From NCBI GenBank assembly GCA_018894105.1, contig CM032129.1:14887968-14951967 (forward strand): a stretch of 64,000 nucleotides of DNA. The letters run 5' to 3'. Below, one piece after another: positions 34,580-44,309 of this stretch (positions are counted from its first letter, which is position 1; every line of letters starts with the position of its first letter). The position numbers were made by a program, and so were the translations under genes. This DNA is from Jacaranda mimosifolia. Taxonomy: Eukaryota; Streptophyta; Magnoliopsida; Lamiales; Bignoniaceae. The notes beneath the pieces were generated by a model, which was given only the letters and a program-made list of their open reading frames with translations, was not told the DNA's origin and made no database searches.

Positions 34580-35185
34580 TCATGTCACAAAATTATCATC
34601 ATCATCATTCAAACCAAAGGTTTTGTGAGTCCAAGTATCAATAATATCCACAATAAAAAACACAAAACTCATTACTAAGATATTTATGGTATCATAGATA
34701 TTGAATTTAATCACATCACCATCAAACTCCATAGTAAGTGTACCATCATGCACATCAACTTTTGTCTTAGAGGTTCTAAGGAAAGGTATTTGCAATAGTA
34801 TTTGTGACGAATTAGGAGAGTTATCTTTAGATATGTTAAGTACATAAAAATCAGCATGAAAAATCAATTCGTTAATTTGTACTAACACATCTTCTAGGAC
34901 TCCCTCGGGATATACAAAAGACATATTAACAAGTTGAATAACTATTCATGTTTCTTTTAAAGGACTAACATTCAAGAAAGAGTAAACAAAAAGAGGCATG
35001 GCATTAATTGAAGCACCAAGATCGTACATGTCCTTTTTAGTTCCAACATTGCCAATTTTGCAAGGGATAGTAAATATACCTAGGTCCTTGCATTTGGGGG
35101 GAAATTTTCTTTGTATCACTACTGAGACATTTTTCCCCATACTTATTCTTTCATTACTCTTTAATTTTCTTTTATTTGTGCACAA
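34580..35185 (-). pseudogene. Athila aspartic protease remnant
   Basis: On the reverse strand, PPKCKDLGIFTIPCKIGN (family: PPKCKDPGSFTIPC-IGN) is followed by MYDLGASINAMPL, the DLGAS active site typical of Athila protease, then NVSPLKET. After a break the reading continues YPEGVLEDVLVQINELIFHADF (family: P-GVLEDVLVQV-ELIFPADF) and LLQIPFLRTSKTKVDVHDGT (family: LGRPFL-TA-..IDV..G-L). The catalytic Asp is kept. One frame break and a short gap separate the two halves, and no reverse transcriptase follows. Confidence 0.87.
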
Positions 35186-35220
35186 TTCTTTGAGAAATTT
35201 AACATATCGAGGTATCTGCT

Positions 35221-36880
35221 TTATTGCATCAAGTAGTGGGATATTACCTTGACCTTACGAAAAGTTTCAAAAATCTTCTTTTCCACTTCATACCTTTTAG
35301 ATTTAGCGAACCTTTCAGGAAAGAAAGGGTGTACAACTAATGAGCTTGTCACCTTATTGTTGGGTTCATGTGAATGTTCAACTGAATCTTGGAGCATGAC
35401 AATATCTCTCTCCACTTTTTCCATGACAGTATTTTCTCATGTCTTCTTGTTGGGTTCCTTCAACTCTTTACCATTCCTCAAAGTAATCGCGCTAATGTTA
35501 TGCTTGGGGTTGACAACTGTTTGAGAGGACAGTTTTCTTTAAGATTCTATCTTACTCACTAAAGTGGCTAGGTAACTTATTTGGTTTTCCAAGTCTTGAA
35601 TGCATGCTCGTATTTCCTATTGAAATTGCTGAATGTTAGTTGCAAACAATTTAACAATCTCTTTAAGAGACATACCTATATTAGAAGATAATGGATGCTG
35701 TGGATGAGGCCGTTTTTGTTGGAGGTGTTGGTAGTTCTGCAATCTCCCTCTGTAATTGAAATTCAGATGATCCCTCCATCCTGGGTTGTAGGTGTTTGAG
35801 TAGGGATCGTATTTCCTTTGCGGTGGTCTAAGAAATCTCCTTATTGCATTGGTTTGTTCGCATGAATCCTCTTGGAGTGTAGGACAATATCCGTAGGATG
35901 ACCAACGATAGTACAAATCCCACAAGCCTTAATTTGCTGTGTATTTCTTACAACCAATTATTGAACAAGAGAAATTAAAGTGGAAATCTGATGCTCAAGA
36001 GATAAATTACTTACCTCATTGATCCTTCTATGAGGGTCCCAAGAGTATCTAAATTGTTAGGAACTGGCAGCCATTATAGAGATTAATTCTCTAGCTTCAC
36101 TTGGAGTTTTGTTCACTACGGCTCCTTGACTTGCTACATCCATCATCCCCCTTTCCATCGGTAAAAGTCCTTCATAAAAATACTAAATGAGAAGTCATTT
36201 AGTAATACCATGTTGTGGGCAGCTTGCGCAAAGTTGTTTAAACATTTACCAATATTCATGAAGACTCTCCACATCTCTCAATCTTATCCCGCTAATCTCT
36301 TTTCTAATACTAGTAGCATGTGAAGCAAGGAAAAATTTCTTAAGAAACAATCTGGCCATTTTTGTCCATGTAGTGACGAAGCCAGGGGTTATGTAAAACT
36401 ACCAATCTTTAGCTTTATCTGCTAAGGAAAATGGACAAGCTCACAACTTGACTTGTTCTTTAAACACTCCTTGGGGTTTCATAGTCGAGCACATAATATG
36501 AAATGCCTTTAAATGCTTATGGGGATCTTTATTCTCCGGACCGTGGAAAATGGGTAATAGATGGATTAACCCAAAATTTAACTCAAAAGGTATTTCTAAC
36601 TCTGGATATTCAATACAAAGCAGTTGTTGAGTCAAATCCAATTCAGCTAACACCATTAAAGTTCTTTCATGAACCATTATTCCCTCTTATTTTGAATCGC
36701 TAGAACTAACTAAGCTGGATGTATCTAGATTGAGATCCGAAGGCAACGATTTATCTTTCTTTTGCACTCTAGTCTCCTTTTGCAATCTATGAGCAGTTTT
36801 CTCGATATCAAAATCATATTGAAGTTCACCTATATGAAAAGATCTAGGCATTAAAAGAAACAAAATTATTGGACACCAAT
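35221..36880 (-). pseudogene. Athila gag remnant
   Basis: Reverse strand. An N-terminal part (36687–36880) is followed by LIHLLPIFHG, DPHKHLKAFHIMCSTMKPQG and KEQVKL (36590–36441), the Athila Retrotrans_gag signature. Decayed sequence with LFLKKFFL-, SEAREL- and MDVASQG-like traces leads to NTYNPGWRDHLNF (about 35770) near the gag C-terminus, then a charged linker ahead of the protease. Several stops interrupt it. Family identity is clear; length and start are not. Confidence 0.82.
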
Positions 36881-36897
36881 CCCCTGCAACGGTGCCA
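36881..36897 (-). promoter_or_regulatory. Athila primer binding site
   Basis: On the reverse strand TGGCACCGTTGCAGGGG lies four bases after the 5' LTR. The Athila standard TGGCGCCGTTGCCGGGG pairs with tRNA-Asp, so this copy has two changes. Confidence 0.85.
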
Positions 36898-36901
36898 AAT
36901 T

Positions 36902-38069
36902 TGATGGGTGTCGAATCCAATAAAAATAAATTCTCACCCTAAAGATATGATTTGTAATTAGTGGTGAGTAAGGTCGTATTCCATAGGGACTAGTAAATTT
37001 TATTTCTTTCAAGCTTATTAATAAAATAGAAAAGAGGGGGGAATTTTTATGAAGCGAAAAACCTAGAATTTTAAAAGTAAAATAAATCAAATCAAAAATC
37101 GATGAGAATGAGATCTAGCCTAAGGTAAAATCTCAATTGGATTTCCAAACTTGATCATTGATGCAAAGATAAATTTCTCATTCTTGAATAAAGTGGTTAT
37201 AGTTACTCTAGACGCTCTAATAACCAATATCTCCTTACTATTTCAATAACTAAGAAAAGCTCGTTAGTTGTTTCTCTTTCCAGTAAACAACCCTAAAGAA
37301 ACGTTCCTAGGATTTAATTTATCAAAAATATTATAAACTAGAAAGAGCCAGGCCTGGCCAGCAAACACACAATAGACTAGATTATTTATCTCCATAACAT
37401 AAATCATGCATATCCCTACACATAACTATGCTATTTGCCACAAGCATTAGAATAATTAAACAATTACGGATTTAATGTTCTAATTGACAGAACAAATATT
37501 CTAAGCTATCAAAATTTGGCCCTAAATTCAATAAACCTAAATATTAGTAATGAAAACATAAGATAAATAAATGCTCAAGAAATAAGAAATACGAATCAAT
37601 TATTCAGATCTCGCAAATACTAAAGAATGCAACTCATGGAGAGAAGAAAAAATGCAGGAAAATAAAATCTTCTAAATGAAAGAATGGAAAGCGCTATGAA
37701 AGATTCCAAGTTCCCTATAAATAGCCTACTACTCATAATGCAACTAGGAAACTAATTAAAACTCCTACTAAAATAGGGAAACTTAAATTCTCCTAATTAA
37801 AGAAATAGAAATTAAAACATCCCAAAAATGTACAATTGTCAAAACACATCTGCACTCGAATTATTTCCTTATTCCATTTCTCATCTCTTCGGGAATGCGA
37901 TTTTTGTTCCAAACATGTCAAATACTTGATTTTTAATTGCATTTAGCTCGAATTTTCAATTTGCTTCACAAAATATAAAATAAAAGTTAAAATCCCACAA
38001 TTAAGCAATTTTACTATTAATCATAAAGGGAAATTATATGAATTAAATGACAAAAAATACAACTTAACA
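36902..38069 (-). repeat. Athila 5' LTR
   Basis: 1168 bp, matching 15432–16649 along its length. Its inner side meets the primer site and its outer side meets GCATG. Confidence 0.92.
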
Positions 38070-38302
38070 GCATGCCATGTTGAGATTGGTGAAATCGTTG
38101 CACATGCGCCACTTGCTTCTTGTTTGAGGACAAGCAGCTTGTTACACAACCATTTTGTGAATTGTATTTCCATGATGTATCATGCATCTAGTAGCTTATC
38201 GACTTTTTCTTCAACAACCTTATTTCTCACATCACGAAAGACCTTATTCTTCTTTTTAATTAACTTGAACAAGGAGTCAACATTAAGCCTGCATACAATG
38301 AT
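38070..38302 (-). pseudogene. Tat-like reverse transcriptase, part right of the Athila
   Basis: On the reverse strand, RLNVDSLFKLIKKKNKVF, then VVEEKVDKLLDA, a stop, YIMEIQFTKWL, and finally a CNDFTNLNMACP-type reading reaching the Athila junction (family: HRLNVDP-FKPV-QK-R-F…EEV-KLL-AGFI-E-.YP-WL…CVDFTDLNKACPKD). It continues into the fragment at 15431. The duplicated GCATG lies inside the DLNxACP codons. The 5' part of this element is absent, since the sequence changes at 38303. Confidence 0.82.
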
Positions 38303-38430
38303 TAGGGCTGTAAACTAGTTGAGCTAAGCTCGAATCTAGCAAGCTCAAGCTAAGCACTATATTAACTCTTGAGTTTGTGCTCGAGCTTTATTGAGCTTAA
38401 ATAGCCAAGCTCGAGCTCAAATCGTTAAAT
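38303..38430. mobile_element. Single end of a hAT-like element
   Basis: TAGGGCTGTAAAC at 38303 is the same terminal motif as the hAT at 44626, but followed by AGCTCGAG/GAGCTTA-rich sequence. No partner end was found, so it is a truncated or lone terminus of a different family member. Confidence 0.45.
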
Positions 38431-38479
38431 AGATGAAGGCTTGTCATAAGGAAATAGAAAAGCTCGATTCCCATATATA

Positions 38480-38808
38480 ATACTTAATTTCCCACATATT
38501 GTACTGAATCTCACTGCAACTTTAATGAAACTAATTATTCATAAAATAACAACATATGTGCTTTATTTGTTTGGTATTTGTACTTGATTTCTCACATATT
38601 GTATTGAACCTCATTAAGATTATTATAGATTATTTTTTCAATTGCACAAAGTGTACTTCAACATAATCCTATATATATTTCATTTGTTCCATATTTGTAC
38701 TTAATTTCTTGAAATTTGTACTGAACCTACTACAACATTAATAGAACTAAGTATACTTCAAAATAACAACATATGTATTTCCTTTGTTCGATTTTTATAC
38801 TTCAAAAA
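38480..38808. repeat. Imperfect tandem repeat, unit about 100–117 bp
   Basis: Three blocks begin TACTTAATTTCCCACATATT, TACTTGATTTCTCACATATT and TACTTAATTTCTTGAAATTT, near 38483, 38581 and 38698. Each is followed by GTA(C/T)TGAA and a CATATGT or TTTGTT segment. The array ends where the Ulp1-like reading frame stops. Confidence 0.7.
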
Positions 38809-38811
38809 AAT

Positions 38812-41800
38812 TCAAACTTGATCATTTTCATGACTTAAAAAGGTGTATGCCATATGTGCACGAATTGCGTCCATGGAGCATTTTTCAGCATACATCCAGA
38901 AGTCCAAGGTGTCTTTGGCAAAACATTCTGCCTGAAAGCACACAAAGACACCACAATCTATTGATCCCTTTTGTTGTTTGCTCTTTTATATTTCTATGCT
39001 TTTGTTGACACAATACCCCAATGAATATTCTAGGTACTGAGAATGAAATACAACCTACAAAGATATTCATAAGTAAGTTGTTGACTCCCTACTTTATGAA
39101 GAAATTTTCGGGAAAGAAAGCAAAATTACAATAGCATTAGCTGTCGGTTTGTATTGGGGGACTATTATTGAATTCATTAGCATGAACACATAAGTTGAAG
39201 TGTTGAGGACAACCAAGAACCACTGATAGTCCCAATTAGTCGGCATCATTATGTAACAACACCTATTGAGAACATCCATGGTGATCTCTTGTAACTCTTT
39301 ACAGGCGAAAGAGTTTAGTCTAGCTATGAACTTGGGGAATTCCTCATCTCTTACATCCTACATGTTGCAACCCTCGAGCTGCGACAATATATCACCCTAT
39401 GAACAATCAGATGGTTAGTCTCATTTATAATGTGCACTAAATTAAATTAGGAAACCGCCACATACTTGCGCTATCATGGACATAAACCACATATCATGGT
39501 GATGCTCTTTCCTGAAGGATGTGATGCATAATATCGACATGTAGCACTCTAATACATCACCACAAAGGCACTCTGCGAATAATAGCTCGCAGAGGTATCT
39601 TCCCTCTAGAACGTATTTTCCTCCTTCCTAAACAGTCACCCTACAAGTATAGGTTTTAATTGTTAGTTCATACACCATATTATTGACAATAAAAATCATA
39701 AGCAAATTTTGTTACCTTAAATTATCTCTACGGACAAAGATGTCAATGACTTCTCACTCTTTTTTTGGAATATAATCCCGAACTATATAATCAGTCTTTC
39801 CTTGACAATGATCAAGCTTTAGAGTCTTTGGGGTGCTTGATTCATCTCCTATTTGGATTAGGCTGATGTCTTTCGTCTTTTGGAGTATAAAACATCAACA
39901 CAATTAAGTACAAAGTATCATCTATTGAAGTACAAAATATCAGCACGTTAAGTACAAATACCAACCAATGAAATAAGACATCTGCACATTAAGTACAAAA
40001 TATCAACCATTAAAGTACAAAAGATCAGCACATTAAGTATAAATACCAACCAGTGAAATATAAGGCATCTGCAGATTAAGTACAAAGTATCAACTATTGA
40101 AGTACAAAATATCAATATATTAAGTATAATTACCAACCAATGAAACGTAAGATATCTACACATTAAGTACAAAATATCAATCATTGAAATATAAAAGATC
40201 AGCACATTAAGTACAAAAATATCAACCAATGAAGTATACAACATTATCACATTTAAGTACAAATATCAAACAATGAAGTATAAAACATCAGCACATTAAG
40301 TACAAAATATCAACTAATGAAGTATAAAGCATTAACACATTAAGTACAAAATATCAAACAATAAAATATAAAATATCAACATATTAATTACAAAATATCA
40401 ACCAATGAAGTATAAAACATCAACACATTAAGAATAAAATATAAATCAGTGAAGTACAAAAAATGTCAGCACATTAAGTACAAATATCAACCAATAAAGT
40501 ACAAAAAGATTAAGTACAAATACCAGCAAATTGAGTATAAATATCAACAAATGAAATACAAATAGATTTAACTCAATTAGCAGTACAAATATCAACATAT
40601 TAGACACAAATATGAATAGTAAAATATCAATAGATTAAGTAGTTTTCAACACCTTCTTCTATTCCTTTGCCATTTTTTCCACGAGGACAACCTTTTTTTG
40701 CCACTTGTTTTACGCATTTGGGTGGTGTGGTGCTCGGGGGGGAGGGGGGGTTGACAAAATCTACTACTTTCCTTTTTGGGATGCTTGATTCATCTTCTTT
40801 TTTGCAATTTATTTTGTTCGTTTGGGTGGTGTGGTACTTGGAAGGTAACAAAATCTATTGCTTTCATTTTTGGCTTCATGTCCTCTCAATTCAGCACATT
40901 TTTAACAATCGATGATATGACATTTGTTACTTTAATTTCAACTTCACCAAACTCTGTTTCATGATTTAGTGTATGAAGTTTCTATGCTCAAAGGGATGAT
41001 GGGAGATACGGGATCATGATGATGTTTTGTTCGACTTTCTACATCCAAACTATTTTGCTCTTCATCACCACCACCATCATCAATCCTTAAATCGCTTCTT
41101 CTGTATTTTTCTTTTTTGAATCATCTCCATCACCAGCTTGCTCTTTGTTTTCTCTATCATGTTCACCTTTCTCTTCATTTTATTTCTCTGCATCATCTAC
41201 CAAATCATTCTCTCCCTTATACAGATGCTCATAAGCTCCATCATTATGCTCCCTTTCATTAATCTTATCCTTAGCAATCTTCTTCTTATGAGCCTGCTCT
41301 TTGATTGCCATTGTCTCTAATTCTGTAATTTTTTTCTTCAATGATTTAATTTCTTCATCTTTCACTCTAATAATTTCTTCAAATGTAGAATGATCACTTG
41401 ATGGCACTTTAGTGACAACTACAGTGCCAACCTCTGCTTTCTTGATTAAAATTTATTAATTCCAACTCCTCTAGAGCAGGGTTAAGGGCCATAATCTATT
41501 ACAAGAAGAAGTGTTAACAATGAATTTTAAGTTGAGAGAAAATTCAAATTATTCTCAAAGAAAATAATAATGAATTATTACCATATCTCTTGTAGTTTGT
41601 TTCAATTTCTTCTTGGCCTCCTTCACATTATTTGGGAGCTTGCTATCCTTCCACCGATAAAAACATGAAAAATCAAACAAACATTTTGGTGAACCCAATG
41701 ATGGGATGCATTCGTAAACACATGTCTGTCATTTATAAATGAATATTTATACTCACTTAAATATAAATATAATCAATGTTATTAGTAAAATAAAAATCAC

Positions 41801-42480
41801 TTACTATCAAACCGACTGTGCACCCATCAAGGTACTTGTTCTTGCTATTTTCTCCACCTACTCCACCTACATGGTTCCTCATATCTTGGACAAAAAAGTT
41901 GTATGTAGCTATGCCTCGTGCATATAAACCAACTCTAGACAAATCGTCCAAGTATGGTAGGAGAAATTGTAAAGTCTGATAATTAGAAGTTGAAAATAGA
42001 AAACAATTAAAAACTAAAAGTATATACAACCTACAAGAATCATTTAAGTCCTCCTCACTATCCTTATACACATACTCCTCAAACATTTTTGCTATTTGAA
42101 CTCGTGTTAAATTCTTCAACTTTCTAGAAAAAAGACGATCGATAGTTAAAGACTTTATCGTCAAACTTATATCAACTGATTGCCCCACATGTGGCAACCC
42201 TAAACCATAGAAAACTCGATTGCAGAAAATGGAACTTCAAACCCTTCCACAAAGATAAATGACAAATTTTTTGTGTGAAACCTCTTATTTCAAGCCGAAT
42301 AAAGCTAGAATTTGACTTAGGCGTATCTATATATATATAATGGAGTTTTCTTCAATGCATCAAAATATTTTGACCCCATCTTGAATTTTACATTCTCTAA
42401 TGTAATCTAAAAATATTGGGGGGAATAATGAGAGCAAACCTCATTTTGTCTTACCATTTCTGCAATCAAATATAGAAAAT
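38812..42480 (-). pseudogene. DUF1985/plant-mobile plus Ulp1 (C48) protease gene, probably decayed
   Basis: Read from right to left. 42390–42200 holds FDALKKTPLY and GFTQKICHLSLWKGLKFH. 42197–41807 holds TRVQIAKMFEEY, an intron (GTTGTATA…TTATCAG), and FLLPYLDDLSRVGLYARGIA, ending at a GTAAGTG donor. An exon near 41720–41585 reads VYECIPSLG (family: WVYE.IP.LG). A coiled-coil stretch of EIIRVKDEEIKSLKKKI type follows at 41407–41180. The Ulp1 part follows: YVLEGRYLCELLF and CGDVLECYMSIL (about 39600), YQWFLVVLN (about 39215) and SIDCGVFV (about 38950), with a stop at 38812. Ulp1 enzymes remove SUMO-like modifiers; such genes in plants are often carried by MULE or CACTA transposons. The catalytic Cys is kept, the His position is Gln and the Asp position is Asn. 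Stops between blocks suggest a pseudogene; exon edges are estimates. Confidence 0.7.
39890..40620. repeat. Minisatellite, about 43-bp unit
   Basis: About 16 degenerate copies of AGTACAAA(T)ATCAACCAATG AAGTATAAAACATCAGCACATTA style units. CACATTAAG anchors at 39943, 39985 and 40029 give 42–44 bp. It lies in a probable intron or spacer of the Ulp1-like gene. The reverse-strand frame at 40262–39948 is a by-product. Confidence 0.88.
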
Positions 42481-42484
42481 TAGT

Positions 42485-43059
42485 ACATATTTGTAGTAAT
42501 GTATACTGAAAGATTGAATGTTTTGTACTGTAATTGCTTGTACAATATACTTTATATACTTAATCCTATTTTCCCAAAAAACCAGTATATTATTGAATAA
42601 AAAATACCAAAATTTCATCAAATCTTCAGTCTAGTAATGCAATGTTACACAAAATTAAACAGAGCAAATTAGGATTTTTTGGTATGAAAAGTATAAATCG
42701 AGAAAAATAAAGCAAAAATCCATACATTTCAAGTACAAAATAGAGTTTTTCAGATAATTTCACTGTATAATTTCAGGTATAAGAAGTATAAATCCCCCCA
42801 AAAAGAAGTATAACTTCATGCCTTTCAAGTAAAAATTAGAGATTTTCAAATATTACAACAAAAATTATATATATAGGACAAATGAGTTCAAGTTTTTACA
42901 ACTAAAAAATAGTTCAAACAAAGAAATATGGAAAAAACCTACTTGCAAAATTGGTGAAATTGGAAAAAGCACGGACAATGAAAGAAAGGAAAATATGCAA
43001 AATGAGAAGTAGAAAACATACATATCTGTTCTCTTCTTCGCACCTTGTTCACACTCTTG
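42485..43059. other. No gene recognised
   Basis: AT-rich DNA upstream of the Ulp1-like gene with repeated TACAAAATAGAG/GTATAA phrases. It could be promoter or transposon flank. No terminal inverted repeat was found. Confidence 0.4.
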
Positions 43060-43866
43060 TAGGGGTGTAAACGGATATTAAACTGATCGGATACATTGTT
43101 TTTATATTCATATCCGTTTAACTTTTTGAATATTTGGATACAAACATGGATTTGATGGATATTTAAAAATAATATTTGAATTTTTATCCGTCGGATATCG
43201 GTTGAATTCGGATATATCCGTATTCGATTATAATTATTCAGATGTATCCATATTTGATTAAATTAATCCATATTTGAATTATTTTTTTTGATATTCATAT
43301 TCGATGATAATTATTTAGATGTCTATTTATGAATATCCAAATACGTGAATTTATGAGCCTATAATAAATACATATTTTAGTTAATAGAAGGAACTATACA
43401 ATTTCATTAAAAAAAACAATCAAACAAATAACATAATTTCTAATTAATAATTGACTTTATAACTAATTATTAGTACTACCTAATAATAATAATGGCATTT
43501 AAGTGTATTAATTATAAAATCAACCAACAATGATTATGTTAATTAACTTTATTCTTTAATTTTTTCTCTATATTACAATAATTTTTTAAATTTATTCCTT
43601 TCTCTTCTCAATTCTTCAATTATAATTTACATATGCATATATGGATTATAAGATTTTTATTGAAAAATATAAATAATATATTATTTAATAAATATATATT
43701 TGGAGCGAATATTAAACGGATCGAATACGCATTTACCATATCCACATCCGTTTATTAATCAGACATCTACTAATCGAATACGAATAATATCCATTTTAAA
43801 TGAATGCGATTAAATTTTGTATAAACGAATACGAATGCGAACGGTAAACAAATTTTTACAACCCTG
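43060..43866. mobile_element. Non-autonomous hAT element A, 807 bp
   Basis: Starts TAGGGGTGTAAACGGATATT and ends, as reverse complement, (C)AGGGTTGTAAAAATTTG. The 8-bp flanks CACTCTTG and CGCCCTTG agree at six positions, a decayed hAT-length duplication. The interior repeats TATCCGTTTAA, GGATATCC and CGAATACG motifs and shares the family of the element at 44626. No transposase. Confidence 0.78.
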
Positions 43867-43928
43867 CGCCCTTGTTCGTCTCATCTTCGCAAAGTTTAGG
43901 CAGAGAAGTTGGTTTTCTTCCTCGTTCG

Positions 43929-43952
43929 ATCTCTCTCTCTCTCTCTCTCTCG
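43929..43952. repeat. (CT)n microsatellite
   Basis: A short CT run following CGTTCGAT. Confidence 0.9.
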
Positions 43953-44309
43953 GGTAATAGCTTCTATCTTAACACCCTTTTGTTTGACAGAGGAAAAGTT
44001 GCTTTTGCTGAGAAAAAAACGTGCTTGTTGAAAGAAAAGTTGTTATTTGTTTTTAGTGGGGAGTAAAAAAGTGCTCATTTGCTATTTTTTTCTTTGTTTC
44101 AACTAAATGTAAGGGTATTTAAGTCTTTTTAAAATTTTTGAAAAAGTAGAGTGTATAGTGTTTAAAATAAAAAAAAAAGTGGAGAGTAAACAAAAATTTG
44201 AAAATCAGAATATGTATTTAATTTAATTAACTGTTTATTCTTCTTTTTCTTTTTTCTTTTTTTATAAAATATTTTTCATTCCAAATTTTTTTGAGTCCAT
44301 AGAATCCTA

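Larger units (their letters stand above)
15432..38069 (-). mobile_element. Athila-lineage Ty3/gypsy element with nested insertions
   Basis: Two long terminal repeats (15432–16649 and 36902–38069) begin TGATGGGTGTCGAATCC and end in TTAACA as read on the + strand. They share sequence throughout. On the reverse strand the order is 5' LTR, a tRNA-Asp-like primer site, gag, protease, internal minisatellite, then the 3' polypurine tract and 3' LTR. The exact 5-bp duplication GCATG flanks the whole. Without the nested Tat and CACTA elements only about 6.4 kb remain. No Athila reverse transcriptase or integrase was found, so the copy was non-autonomous or internally deleted before the Tat insertion. 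Confidence 0.9.

Noticed and set aside
39948..40262. 104-codon reverse-strand frame with repeated Leu/Ile phrases
   Set aside because: Translation of the 43-bp minisatellite.
39890..40620. Regular short repeats considered as a CRISPR-like array
   Set aside because: Units are contiguous and degenerate, without unique spacers, in a plant genome; a minisatellite explains them.
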